From Pararhodobacter sp. (lineage in GTDB: Bacteria; Pseudomonadota; Alphaproteobacteria; Rhodobacterales; Rhodobacteraceae), in NCBI GenBank assembly GCA_020832545.1, contig JAFIEK010000038.1, positions 1 through 36,627 on the forward strand: a DNA stretch of 36,627 nucleotides, written 5' to 3'. The position numbers were made by a program, and so were the translations under genes. The stretch's first letter is position 1. Each line of letters opens with the position of its first letter. Positions 6,945 to 15,102 of the stretch are shown here, piece by piece. The notes under the pieces are model-generated. The model saw only the letters and a list, made by a program, of their open reading frames with translations, had not been told where the DNA came from and made no database searches.

Positions 6945-8401
6945 AGCTGTTTACCGCCTGCCTTGCCACGGAAACCAACTCGTTCTCGCCCCTGCCCACC
7001 GGATACGCGGGCTTTGCCGAAAGCGGCATCCACCACGGCACCGCCACCCAAGGCCCCCCCGATTACTGGACCGGCGCACTGCATATCTGGCGCAAACGTG
7101 CCGAGGCGCGGGGCTGGGAGGTCGCGGAAAGCCTTGCCGCCTTTGCCCAGCCCGCCGGACCGACCGTGCGCCCAGTCTATGAGGCATTTCGCGATGAAAT
7201 TCTTGCCGATCTGCGCGCCGCCATGCCCGTGGACATGGTGTTGCTGCAACTGCATGGCGCGATGATTGCCGATGGTTATGACGATTGCGAGGGCGATCTG
7301 ATCGCCCATATCCGCGCCATTGCCCCTGATGCGAAAATCGGCGGGTTGCTGGACCCGCATTGCCATTTGACCAAGGCGATGCTGACCAAGGCCACCGCGC
7401 TGATCGCCTTCAAGGAATACCCCCATATTGACCTGCCTGCGCGCGCAGAAGAGCTGTTCACTCTGATCACGGATGCCGCCGAGGGCCGCACCAACCCGGT
7501 GATGCGCGATCATGACTGCCGCATCATCATGGCCATGCCCACGCCCGAGGGCGCAATGCGCGCCTATGTCGATGCGATGATCGCCCGCGAAAGCGAGCCG
7601 GGTGTGCTGTCGCTGTCGCTGGCGCATGGCTTCCCCTGGGGTGACCATGAACGCACCGGCGCGCGCGCCTTCGCAGTTACCGATGGCGACGCTGATCTGG
7701 CGGCACGGATGGCGCGCGAGCTGGGCGAGAAGCTGTTTTCTGAACGTCATGAGATCTTCCAGCCAGTGCATGACATCGCTGCCGCACTGGATATGGCCGC
7801 CGCCGCGTCAGGCGGGCCATTGGTGCTGGCGGATATGTCTGACAACGCGGGCGGCGGCGCGCCGTCGGATGCCACCTTCCTTCTACGCGCGATGCTGGAG
7901 CGCGGGGTGTCATCAATCGTCAGTGGCATCTTCTATGACCCGATGGCGTTGCGGGTGCTGCAAGACGCGGGTGAGGGGGCCACGCTGCCGATCCGGCTGG
8001 GCGGCAAGTTCGGCCCCATGTCGGGCGACCCGCTGGATCTGAGGGTGAGGGTGCGTAAACTGGCATCCGGACTGACACAGCGTTTCGGCAGCCTGCCGGT
8101 GGCGCTGGGGCAGATGGCATGGGTGACGCTGGCGAGCGACGACAGCATTGATCTGGTGATCAACGACACCCGCACCCAGACCTTCCACCCTGAGGCTTTC
8201 ACCGGACTTGGTATCGATCTGACCGCCCGGCGGCACGTCTGTGTGAAATCCTCCAACCATTACCGTGCGGGCTTTGCCCCCATCGCGCGCGCGATCATAC
8301 CAGTGGCTACGCCCGGCGCGATCACGCCTGATTTCGCCAATATCCCCTACACCCGCCGCGCCCCCAACTACTGGCCCAAGGTCGAGGACCCGTTTGCATG
8401 A
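6941..8401 (+). CDS. M81-family metallopeptidase (MlrC-like)
   Basis: The 486-residue cytoplasmic protein belongs to the M81 family, named for MlrC, the last enzyme of microcystin breakdown in sphingomonads. Candidate zinc ligands are visible: Asp138 and His140 in LLDPHCH and His162 in EYPHID, a D-x-H plus later H arrangement as in MlrC. His105 in QLHGAM is also conserved. The C-terminal half has the family features ADMSDNAGGGAPSD (about 287-300) and KSSNHYRAGF (about 434-443). There is no signal peptide, so it would act after import. Most family members have unknown substrates; peptide or amide hydrolysis is the default inference. Both gene borders are ATGA overlaps, tying it to the transporter and the next hydrolase. 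Confidence 0.85.
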   Translation: MKLFTACLATETNSFSPLPTGYAGFAESGIHHGTATQGPPDYWTGALHIWRKRAEARGWEVAESLAAFAQPAGPTVRPVYEAFRDEILADLRAAMPVDMVLLQLHGAMIADGYDDCEGDLIAHIRAIAPDAKIGGLLDPHCHLTKAMLTKATALIAFKEYPHIDLPARAEELFTLITDAAEGRTNPVMRDHDCRIIMAMPTPEGAMRAYVDAMIARESEPGVLSLSLAHGFPWGDHERTGARAFAVTDGDADLAARMARELGEKLFSERHEIFQPVHDIAAALDMAAAASGGPLVLADMSDNAGGGAPSDATFLLRAMLERGVSSIVSGIFYDPMALRVLQDAGEGATLPIRLGGKFGPMSGDPLDLRVRVRKLASGLTQRFGSLPVALGQMAWVTLASDDSIDLVINDTRTQTFHPEAFTGLGIDLTARRHVCVKSSNHYRAGFAPIARAIIPVATPGAITPDFANIPYTRRAPNYWPKVEDPFA

Positions 8402-9252
8402 CCAATTCGCTGATCGACGCCCGCGATGCTTTCACCTGCCAACACCCTGAAACCCGCATCTCGCTGAACGGGCGCGACTGGGGGCTGATTGATGCCGGGC
8501 AAGGCGATCAGGCGCTCGTGCTGATACCCGGCACGCTGGGGCGCGCTGACATCTTCTGGCAACAGATCGAGGCGCTGGCCCCGCGTTTACGTGTGTTGGC
8601 TGTCAGCTACCCGGATGCAGGCGGAATTGCCGAGTGGTGCATGGATGTTCAGGCGCTGATGGATGAAAAGGGCATCAATCAGGCGGCGGTGCTGGGTTCA
8701 TCACTGGGCGGGTATCTGGCGCAATACATCGCAGGTCATGCCCCGTCGCGCGTCAGCCACCTGTTCGCGGCCAGCACGTTGCACAGCGTGCAGGGGCTGG
8801 AAACCCGCCCGCCTTATTCTGCCGATCTTCAGGCCGCCCCGATCGAGGCTTTGCGCGCGGGCTTCACGCTGGCCATGCAGGCTTGGGGTCAGACCCATCC
8901 GGATCAGGCTGATCTGGTTGAGTTCCTGCTGGCCGAGGTCGGAGGCCGCATTACTGAGGGCGAGATGCGCGCGCGTCTTTCGGCGCTCAAGCACGGGCCG
9001 GAACTGCCCGAAACTTCGCTGCCCGGTAAGGCGATGACCTGTGTCGAAGCCCTTGATGACCCGCTGATCGCGCCGCCCATGCGCGCGGCGGTTCGTGCCC
9101 GCCTGCCCGGCGCAGCGGCGTTCCGGTTTTTGTGGGGCGGGCACTTTCCCTATGTGCTGCGCCCGGCGCTTTACAGCAATATCATCGCCGTGCGGCTGGG
9201 GCTGGAGCCTTTGGCGGAAGACTGGCAAGGCAGCGAGGTTCTTGAGGCATGA
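8398..9252 (+). CDS. Alpha/beta hydrolase, maspardin (SPG21)-like
   Basis: The 284-residue alpha/beta-hydrolase-fold protein has the nucleophile elbow GSSLG at 100-104 (Ser102), a candidate acid in EALDDPLI (about 217-224) and a late His in GGHFPYVLRP (about 248-257). The block VLIPGTLGRADIFWQQI (about 41-57), the GSSLGGYLAQ region and the late GGxFPYxxR block are very like what I recall of eukaryotic maspardin, a hydrolase-fold protein lacking the usual histidine. Here the His is present, so the bacterial protein looks catalytically competent. The substrate is unknown; an ester, amide or lactone related to the operon's substrate is plausible. Start and stop both overlap neighbours by ATGA. 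Confidence 0.82.
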   Translation: MTNSLIDARDAFTCQHPETRISLNGRDWGLIDAGQGDQALVLIPGTLGRADIFWQQIEALAPRLRVLAVSYPDAGGIAEWCMDVQALMDEKGINQAAVLGSSLGGYLAQYIAGHAPSRVSHLFAASTLHSVQGLETRPPYSADLQAAPIEALRAGFTLAMQAWGQTHPDQADLVEFLLAEVGGRITEGEMRARLSALKHGPELPETSLPGKAMTCVEALDDPLIAPPMRAAVRARLPGAAAFRFLWGGHFPYVLRPALYSNIIAVRLGLEPLAEDWQGSEVLEA

Positions 9253-10226
9253 AGGTACTCAGCAATGCGGATATCGCCGCACTTTTGCCCATGGATGCGG
9301 CCATTGCGGTGGTCGATGCCGTGATGCGCCGGGTCTCTGTGGGTGGCGCACAACTGCCTTTGCGCCATGTGGTGCCGGTGGGCGGCAAGAACATGATGGG
9401 CGTCATGTCCGGCGCGCTTGATGCACCGCAGTGTTACGGGGTCAAGCTGGTCAGCCTGTTCCCCGATAACCCCGCGCGCGGCTTGTCCGGTCATCGCGGG
9501 GCGGTGGTGCTGTTCGAGGCGGAAACCGGTGGCGCGGTGGCGATGATGGATGCAGGTCTGCTGACCGCCATCCGCACCGCCGCTGCCAGCGGCGTGGCCA
9601 CACGCGCGCTGGCCCGACCAGATGCCGAACGTCTGACGCTGATCGGCACGGGCGAACAGGGCGAACACCATCTGGAGGCCATGCTGGCTGTGCGCCCGAT
9701 CAAATCCGTGCATGTGGTCGGCCGACGGGCGGAGAGGGCCGAGAGCTTCGCGCAGAACGCCAGAGACCGCCACCCCGGACTGGCCATCACCCATGGAACC
9801 GACGCGCAGGCGGGCGTGCGCGGAGCGGATATCATTTGCACCGTGACCAATGCGGCCCAGCCGGTGCTGATGGGCGACTGGCTGGAGGCCGGGCAGCACC
9901 TGAATGTGGTCGGCGCCTCAGTCCCCAGCAAGCGCGAGATCGACGACGCGGCGGTCTTGCGCACGCAGGTCTTTGCTGACTACCGCCCGTCTTTCTTTGC
10001 CCAGGCGGGCGAAATTGTGGAGATGATCGCGGCGGGTGCAATCAGCGAGGGGCATCTGCGCGCAGAAATCGGCGAGGTGCTGGCGGGGGATGCGGCAGGA
10101 CGGCAAAGCGCCGATGCCATCACGCTCTACCGCTCGCTGGGGATCACCGCGCAGGACCTGGCGGTGGCGCAACATTGTCTTGACCGCGCCTTGGCAGAAG
10201 GACGCGGGCAGGACGTGGCATTCTGA
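9249..10226 (+). CDS. Ornithine cyclodeaminase / mu-crystallin family reductase (DauB-like)
   Basis: The 325-residue NAD(P)-dependent enzyme has the Rossmann motif GTGEQGEHH at 133-141, the conserved active-site Lys66 in YGVKLVSLFP, and Arg109 in the LLTAIRT block. The family includes ornithine cyclodeaminase, alanine dehydrogenase of archaea, pyrroline-2-carboxylate reductase, iminosuccinate reductase BhcD and Pseudomonas DauB, which reduces 2-ketoarginine to L-arginine. Because a DauA-like dehydrogenase opens this operon, the most economical role is reduction of the imino acid or 2-oxo acid to the L-amino acid. This is inference from family and context. It is the last gene of the operon; its ATG overlaps the hydrolase stop. 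Confidence 0.85.
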   Translation: MKVLSNADIAALLPMDAAIAVVDAVMRRVSVGGAQLPLRHVVPVGGKNMMGVMSGALDAPQCYGVKLVSLFPDNPARGLSGHRGAVVLFEAETGGAVAMMDAGLLTAIRTAAASGVATRALARPDAERLTLIGTGEQGEHHLEAMLAVRPIKSVHVVGRRAERAESFAQNARDRHPGLAITHGTDAQAGVRGADIICTVTNAAQPVLMGDWLEAGQHLNVVGASVPSKREIDDAAVLRTQVFADYRPSFFAQAGEIVEMIAAGAISEGHLRAEIGEVLAGDAAGRQSADAITLYRSLGITAQDLAVAQHCLDRALAEGRGQDVAF

Positions 10227-10254
10227 GCGCAGACCCGTAAGCGGGCAGGATAGT

Positions 10255-10593
10255 TCACGCCGCAGGGCAGTTGCCACCGGCGCCGGGTTCCTGTCCCGCT
10301 GCGAAGCCATCGCCACTGGCCGGGTGGCCCGCCCCCCAGATTCGGCGGGCATCACGCGCGATAAGTCTGGCCTCGATCCCGTCCAGCGCGGCCAGCGCAC
10401 CGCCCCGGTCGCCGCGCGCCTGTTTCAACGCTTTTTCCCAAACCTTTCGCACCGATCCAGCGCTCCAGGGCAGGGCCGCATCATGCAGCCAGTGGCGCAG
10501 TTCGCAGGGCAGGGCGTCGAACGCCTGCATCGGATTGCCACGCGCCCGGCGCTTGAGCGAACTGCGCAGGTTGCGCCCCCCGTTGGCCGCCAT
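10255..10593 (-). CDS. DUF6525 family protein
   Basis: A 112-residue basic, Ala/Arg-rich protein resembling a small uncharacterised family that I associate with Rhodobacterales (DUF6525). It shows the pattern of paired arginines, then PMQAFDALPCELRHWLH, and a later Trp-rich basic helix (WSAGSVRKVWEKAL). No catalytic motif, signal or membrane segment is visible. Its start ATG at 10593 lies 2 bp after the stop of the upstream COG0523 GTPase gene on the same strand, so both are probably co-transcribed. That hints at a shared regulon but not at a function. Confidence 0.7.
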   Translation of the reverse strand: MAANGGRNLRSSLKRRARGNPMQAFDALPCELRHWLHDAALPWSAGSVRKVWEKALKQARGDRGGALAALDGIEARLIARDARRIWGAGHPASGDGFAAGQEPGAGGNCPAA

Positions 10594-10595
10594 GG

Positions 10596-11801
10596 TCAGG
10601 CCGCCTGGCGCTGTCCCCACTTGGGGAACGGGTCTGGCAGGTCAGCCCAGGCGTGGGGGGTGAAGTCTTCACCGGGCAGCAACGCGCCATCCAGCGCAGC
10701 GGTGATCGCCGCCTTGTCCATGCCCGCGCCGATGAACACCAGCTCCTGCCGCCGATCGCCCCAGGGCTCGGCCCATTTTGACGCCACCTCATCCAACGCA
10801 TCCGGGTGGGTAGGCCAGCGCTCACGCGGCACGCTGTCCCACCAGCCACCCAAAGGTGTCACCGACGATATCGCGCCTGCAAGGCTGAACTCGACCGCCC
10901 AGTTGGGGCGCGAGGCGATCCAGAAGTGCCCCTTGGCCCGGATCACGCCCGGAAGTGCCCCATTGAGAACACCATGCAGCTTTGTCGGATCAAACGGACG
11001 GCGGGCGCGATAGACAAAGGACGAAATGCCGTATTCCTCGGTTTCCGGTACATGCTCGGCAAAACCATAGAGTTCCTTGGCCCACATCGGGTGCATATGC
11101 GCGCGGTCAAAATCGAACAGGCCGGTGTCGAAAATCTCACTGGCCGCAACCAGCGAATGGTCGGTTTCGATCAGCTTGGCATCGGGGTTGAGCGCCTTGA
11201 TGATCTTGCGCGCGGCATCGGTGCGCGCGGGCCCGGCGTCAGTGGTCTTGTTCAGAACCACTACATCGGCGAATTCGATCTGTTCGGTCAGCAGATTGAC
11301 CAGTGTGCGGTCATCGTCCTCGCCCAGCGATTCGCCGCGATCTGACAGAAAATCATGGCTGGCATAGTCTTTCAGCAGGTTCACGGCATCGACCACCGTC
11401 ACCATCGTGTCCAGCCGCGAGACATCGGAAAGGCTTTCACCGTTTTCATCGCGGAAATCAAAGGTCGCGGCGACGGGGAGGGGTTCGGCGATGCCGGTTG
11501 ATTCGATCAACAGGTAGTCAAAACGGCCCTCGGCGGCGAGGCGGCGCACTTCGATCAGAAGATCGTCGCGCAGGGTACAGCAGATGCACCCGTTGGTCAT
11601 TTCCACCAGCTTTTCCTCTGACCGCGAAAGTTCGGCCCCGTCGCGCACTAGATCGGCGTCAATGTTGACCTCGGACATGTCATTGACGATGACCGCCACC
11701 CGGCGGCCTTCTCGGTTGTTGAGAACATGGTTCAGAAGCGTGGTCTTGCCCGCTCCCAGAAAGCCTGAAAGCACTGTCACCGGAAGGCGTCTGTCCGACA
11801 T
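10596..11801 (-). CDS. COG0523 / CobW-family GTP-binding metallochaperone (ZigA/ZNG1-like)
   Basis: A 401-residue G3E GTPase. The P-loop GFLGAGKT is at 13-20, the metal-binding CICC at 72-75, and the switch-type ESTGIAEP follows at about 107-114. The C-terminal CobW domain starts near residue 250. His-containing DRAHMHPMW (about 229-237) could also bind metal. Family members hand metal, often zinc under starvation, to client proteins; others serve cobalt or nitrile hydratase. The Zur-like palindrome at 11848-11862, about 50 bp upstream, argues for the zinc group. The ATG at 11801 is preferred over 11828 because AAAGGAGA sits 9 nt before it. Confidence 0.88.
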   Translation of the reverse strand: MSDRRLPVTVLSGFLGAGKTTLLNHVLNNREGRRVAVIVNDMSEVNIDADLVRDGAELSRSEEKLVEMTNGCICCTLRDDLLIEVRRLAAEGRFDYLLIESTGIAEPLPVAATFDFRDENGESLSDVSRLDTMVTVVDAVNLLKDYASHDFLSDRGESLGEDDDRTLVNLLTEQIEFADVVVLNKTTDAGPARTDAARKIIKALNPDAKLIETDHSLVAASEIFDTGLFDFDRAHMHPMWAKELYGFAEHVPETEEYGISSFVYRARRPFDPTKLHGVLNGALPGVIRAKGHFWIASRPNWAVEFSLAGAISSVTPLGGWWDSVPRERWPTHPDALDEVASKWAEPWGDRRQELVFIGAGMDKAAITAALDGALLPGEDFTPHAWADLPDPFPKWGQRQAA

Positions 11802-11847
11802 GATTCTGGTTCTCCTTTGCATCGTCAAAATTCGCGGTTTCGATAAT

Positions 11848-11862
11848 TGTTATATTATCACA
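11848..11862. promoter_or_regulatory. Zur-box-like palindrome upstream of the COG0523 gene
   Basis: TGTTATATTATCACA is a 7+1+7 palindrome with one mismatch, in an A/T-rich island. It closely matches the alphaproteobacterial Zur pattern I recall, TGTTATAnTATAACA. It lies 47-61 bp upstream of the start at 11801, in the expected operator position for repression when zinc is sufficient. Confidence 0.65.
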
Positions 11863-11915
11863 TATCCTTCAGCAAGGGTGAGCAGATCACGACAGTGCGC
11901 ACAATGTCGCCGGAC

Positions 11916-11949
11916 AATAAAAAAGGCCCCGGGATAACCCGGGGCCTTT
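11916..11949 (-). terminator. Rho-independent terminator of ctaD
   Basis: A 12-bp perfect stem (AAAGGCCCCGGG at 11922-11933 with 11938-11949) has a 4-nt loop. Read on the minus strand it is followed by a T-rich run (TTTTTATTG), immediately after the ctaD stop at 11974. This is a textbook intrinsic terminator. Confidence 0.88.
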
Positions 11950-11973
11950 GCCGTCAGCTCATAGCAACTGCGC

Positions 11974-13644
11974 TCAGTGCGCTGGTTGTTTGTCCCAGTC
12001 TTCGCGCTTGGGGAGCGTCTCAAAGGTGTGCTCCGGCGGCGGTGTCGGCAGGGTCCATTCCAGCGTGTCCGCGTGCTCATTCCAGTAGTTGTTCGCGGTT
12101 ACGCGCCTGCCGTAGCGTAGCGTGTAGAAGACCACACCGATGAAGAACAGGAACGAGGCGAAGGAGATGAACGCACCGATCGACGAGATATAGTTCCAGA
12201 GCGCATAGGCTTCAGGATAGTCGATATAGCGGCGCGGCATGCCTTGACGGCCTAGGAAGTGCTGCGGGAAGAAGGTCAGGTTGGAGCCGATGAACATCGC
12301 CCAGAAATGCAGTTTGCCTGCCCATTCCGGGTATTGTCGCCCGGACATCTTGCCTATCCAGTAGTATATCCCGGCGAATAGCGCAAAGATCGCCCCTAGT
12401 GACATCACATAGTGGAAGTGGGCCACCACATAGTATGTGTCATGATAGGTCCGGTCGACCGGTGCCTGCGCCAGCACGATGCCGGTTACCCCGCCCACAG
12501 TGAAGAGGAAGAGGAACCCGAAAGCCCACAGCATTGGCGTTTCAAAACTGACCGAGCCGCGCCACATCGTCGCGATCCATGAGAAGATCTTGATGCCGGT
12601 GGGCACTGCGATCGTCATCGTGGCCAGCATGAAATAGGTCTGCTGGGTCAGCGACATGCCAACGGTATACATGTGGTGCGCCCAGACCACGAAGCCAAGC
12701 GCTGCAATGGCGATCATCGCATAGACCATCGGCAGGTAACCAAAGATCGGTTTGCGCGAGAAGGTGGCGATGACGTGGCTGATGATGCCGAAGCCGGGCA
12801 CGATGATGATGTACACTTCCGGATGGCCAAAGAACCACAGGATGTGCTGATACAGGATCGGATCGCCACCGCCCGCCGGGTCAAAGAAGGTGGTGCCAAA
12901 GTTGCGGTCGGTCAGCAACATGGTGATCGCCCCGGCCAGCACCGGCAGCGCCAGCAGGATCATCCATGCGGTGATGAACACCGACCAGGCAAAGAGCGGC
13001 ACCTTGTGCAGCGTCATGCCCGGCGCACGCATGTTGAGGAAGGTGGTGATGATATTGATCGCGCCCAGAATAGACGAGGCACCAGAGACATGGACCGCGA
13101 AGATGGCGAAATCCATCGCATAGCCGGCCTCGGCCGTGGTCGACAGCGGTGGATACAGCACCCAGCCCACGCCGGTGCCGGTGCCCAGTTCGCCACCACC
13201 ACCCGGAGCAAATAGCGAGCAGACAGCAAGCGTGGAACCGGCGACATAAAGCCAGTAGCTGAGGTTGTTGAGCCGCGGAAACGCCATGTCGGGCGCGCCG
13301 ATGTGCAGCGGCATGAAGTAGTTGCCGAAGCCACCGAACAGTGCGGGAATGACGACGAAGAACATCATCAACACGCCATGTGCCGTCACCAGCACGTTCC
13401 ACAAATGCCCGTTTGGCGTACAATCGCCATCGGCAATCAGCCGTGCCCCCTCGGCGCACATGTATTGCACACCGGGATCCATCAACTCCATCCGCATATA
13501 CACCGTGAAGGCGACGGCGACAAAGCCGACAACCCCCGAGGTGAACAGATAAAGGATACCGATATCCTTGTGGTTGGTGGACATGAACCAGCGGGTAAAG
13601 AACCCGCGGGTGTCCTCGTGTCCGTGAGCGGCTGCGTTGGCCAT
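11974..13644 (-). CDS. ctaD: Cytochrome c oxidase subunit I, aa3 type
   Basis: Catalytic subunit of the proton-pumping aa3 oxidase in the inner membrane, holding haem a, haem a3 and CuB. The 556-residue, about 12-helix protein shows [11 protein letters not shown] (CuB histidine with Tyr cross-link and the D-channel Glu), the CuB pair WAHHMYT, the K-channel lysine in TGIKIFSW, the D-channel entrance aspartate in GAPDMAFPR, and haem ligands in HFHYVMSLG. All functional residues appear intact. The ATG at 13644 is chosen by homology (MANAAAHGH); an in-frame ATG at 13689 lacks homologous sequence. Subunits II and III are not adjacent, which is usual for Rhodobacter/Paracoccus ctaD. A perfect FNR box lies about 140 bp upstream. 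Confidence 0.97.
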   Translation of the reverse strand: MANAAAHGHEDTRGFFTRWFMSTNHKDIGILYLFTSGVVGFVAVAFTVYMRMELMDPGVQYMCAEGARLIADGDCTPNGHLWNVLVTAHGVLMMFFVVIPALFGGFGNYFMPLHIGAPDMAFPRLNNLSYWLYVAGSTLAVCSLFAPGGGGELGTGTGVGWVLYPPLSTTAEAGYAMDFAIFAVHVSGASSILGAINIITTFLNMRAPGMTLHKVPLFAWSVFITAWMILLALPVLAGAITMLLTDRNFGTTFFDPAGGGDPILYQHILWFFGHPEVYIIIVPGFGIISHVIATFSRKPIFGYLPMVYAMIAIAALGFVVWAHHMYTVGMSLTQQTYFMLATMTIAVPTGIKIFSWIATMWRGSVSFETPMLWAFGFLFLFTVGGVTGIVLAQAPVDRTYHDTYYVVAHFHYVMSLGAIFALFAGIYYWIGKMSGRQYPEWAGKLHFWAMFIGSNLTFFPQHFLGRQGMPRRYIDYPEAYALWNYISSIGAFISFASFLFFIGVVFYTLRYGRRVTANNYWNEHADTLEWTLPTPPPEHTFETLPKREDWDKQPAH

Positions 13645-13782
13645 ACGTTGCTCCCGTTCCCTTGACGAACTGTTCTTATACGGAATCACCCGCCGATGCG
13701 GATGCTCCGGCAGATACCTGAGCCTGTTCTAGAGCGCCGAAGGGGCGGCGGCAACGTCCCTAATGTCGCATCGGGAAAAAAA

Positions 13783-13796
13783 TTGATCCACATCAA
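13783..13796. promoter_or_regulatory. Perfect FNR/FnrL box upstream of ctaD
   Basis: TTGATCCACATCAA matches the FNR consensus TTGAT-N4-ATCAA at all ten specified positions. It is 139-152 bp upstream of ctaD (-) and downstream of the secreted-protein gene, which points the same way. It therefore most likely acts on ctaD, linking aa3 oxidase expression to oxygen through an Fe-S FNR-type regulator. Confidence 0.75.
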
Positions 13797-13866
13797 GGCG
13801 GGCGCGCAAGTTTTGTTGCTGGGCCCGTCAAGCCTGCCGCCGTCCTGTGTTACCCCAAACGTTGTG

Positions 13867-14244
13867 TCACTCGAAATACAGCCAATCGTCGGTCGCCCGC
13901 ACGATAGCTGTTCCGCAATAGTTTACCGTTCCGTCAAAGACCGCGCCATCATGGAACACAACGCGGGTCATAACCTCGCAGCGATTGTCGAGCGGGTCGG
14001 AAAATTCCAGCGTCATTCCGTGGCCGGGTGCCATGGGTGCGCTCAGCCAGTTGTGGCCGAACCGGCCATTTTGCTCGGTAATGCGAAACTGGGTCACCGT
14101 GTAGCTGGAATCGTTGAAGAAGTTGAACGACCAGTCATCGCTGTGCATATCCTTCGCATGGCTGGCGCCGGAAAGCACTGTGACGAGGACGCCAGCAAAG
14201 AGCGCGGCACGCAGGGCGACCGCAGTTTGGAATGTGGGTTTCAT
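13867..14244 (-). CDS. Secreted protein of unknown function
   Basis: I do not recognise this family. The 125-residue product has a signal peptide (hydrophobic about 9-27, cleavage near SHAKD) and a mature part of about 95 residues rich in Asp, Phe and aromatic residues. It looks like a beta-sheet fold, with FNFFNDSSYTVTQFRI near the start. Two cysteines (in DNRCEVM and NYCGTA) could form a disulfide in the periplasm. Translation may start at 14256, 12 bp earlier; neither start has a clear ribosome site. Two inverted repeats lie upstream (14260-14279 and 14307-14328), suggesting dedicated regulation. It sits alone between ctaD and lipB. Confidence 0.7.
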   Translation of the reverse strand: MKPTFQTAVALRAALFAGVLVTVLSGASHAKDMHSDDWSFNFFNDSSYTVTQFRITEQNGRFGHNWLSAPMAPGHGMTLEFSDPLDNRCEVMTRVVFHDGAVFDGTVNYCGTAIVRATDDWLYFE

Positions 14245-14259
14245 GGTGACTCGCATGGC

Positions 14260-14279
14260 AAGTTGCGAAAGTGCAACTT
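14260..14279. promoter_or_regulatory. Inverted repeat upstream of the secreted-protein gene
   Basis: Perfect 7-bp arms AAGTTGC and GCAACTT flank a 6-bp spacer. The element lies 15-35 bp upstream of the probable start at 14244 (4 bp before the alternative ATG at 14256). It could be a repressor site or a 5' UTR hairpin. Confidence 0.4.
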
Positions 14280-14306
14280 CGTCAGGCTAGTGCCTTTAAG
14301 TTCTTG

Positions 14307-14328
14307 CGATGTATCATATGTTGCATCG
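14307..14328. promoter_or_regulatory. 22-bp imperfect palindrome
   Basis: Perfect 5-bp CGATG/CATCG outer arms enclose a core that pairs at 4 of 6 further positions around a central CATATG, so 9 of 11 half-site positions match. It lies between the lipB stop (14335) and the secreted-protein gene, within the likely promoter of the latter. Confidence 0.35.
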
Positions 14329-14334
14329 ACCGGA

Positions 14335-14994
14335 TTATCCGTTGCGCAGTTGCGCCATCGCCACATCAAAGTTCTGGCGCAACGCAAGGTCCAGATCATC
14401 CATCGTCACCGGCAGGCCCAGATCGACCAGCGACGTGACACCATGCCCGCGGATGCCGCAGGGCACTATGCCATCGAAATGGCTCAGATCCGGCTCCACA
14501 TTGATGCTGATCCCGTGAAAGCTGACCCAGCGGCGCAGCTTGACGCCGATCGCGGCAATCTTGTCTTCGCGCGGGCTTCCGTCTGGCAGGGGGGGCTTGT
14601 CAGGCCGCGCGACCCAGACACCCACGCGTCCCGCCCGGCGCTCGCCCTTCACATTGAACTCCGACAGCGTGGCAATTACCCAATCCTCCAGCGCGCAGAC
14701 AAAGCGGCGCACGTCGCGTCCGCGCATATTGAGGTCCAGCATGACATAGGCCACGCGTTGTCCGGGGCCGTGATAGGTGTATTGCCCACCGCGTCCGGCC
14801 ACATGCACCGGAAAGCGCGCCGGATCAGTCAGATCCGCCGCGCGCGCCGAGGTTCCGGCGGTATAGAGCGGCGGGTGTTCCAGCAGCCAGACGGCCTCTG
14901 GCGCGGTGCCGGTGGCGATGGCGGCGACACGGCCCTCCATGGCGCGCAGGGTTTCGTCGTAAAGGGCGAGGCCCGGGATATGGGTCCATTCCAT
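14335..14994 (-). CDS. lipB: Octanoyl-[acyl-carrier-protein]:protein octanoyltransferase
   Basis: Transfers octanoate from acyl carrier protein to lipoyl domains of 2-oxoacid dehydrogenases and the glycine cleavage H protein, the first step of lipoate assembly in the cytoplasm. The 219-residue length is usual. Signatures include [13 protein letters not shown] (about 68-80), the conserved lysine in [13 protein letters not shown] (about 150-162) and the catalytic cysteine in [13 protein letters not shown] (about 178-190). Start ATG at 14994. It appears to be transcribed alone, divergently from the secreted peptidoglycan-binding gene. Confidence 0.96.
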   Translation of the reverse strand: MEWTHIPGLALYDETLRAMEGRVAAIATGTAPEAVWLLEHPPLYTAGTSARAADLTDPARFPVHVAGRGGQYTYHGPGQRVAYVMLDLNMRGRDVRRFVCALEDWVIATLSEFNVKGERRAGRVGVWVARPDKPPLPDGSPREDKIAAIGVKLRRWVSFHGISINVEPDLSHFDGIVPCGIRGHGVTSLVDLGLPVTMDDLDLALRQNFDVAMAQLRNG

Positions 14995-15102
14995 CGTCTG
15001 GGTCCGGTTCTAGGCTTTGCTTCCAGATAGACGAGTTGATGCTTTGCGCAAGGGGTGGGGAATGCTAGACTTCACGTTCATGTTATCTTCGGGGTAGTTT
15101 CA

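Noticed and set aside
2985-10226. Beta-hydroxyaspartate cycle (bhc) locus, because of the reductase family member
   Set aside because: The bhcA aminotransferase, bhcB dehydratase and bhcC aldolase are all absent; only the reductase superfamily is shared.
13696-15030. 444-codon plus-strand frame spanning the secreted-protein gene and lipB
   Set aside because: It runs across the FNR box and promoter sequences and is antisense to lipB, which has a full catalytic signature.
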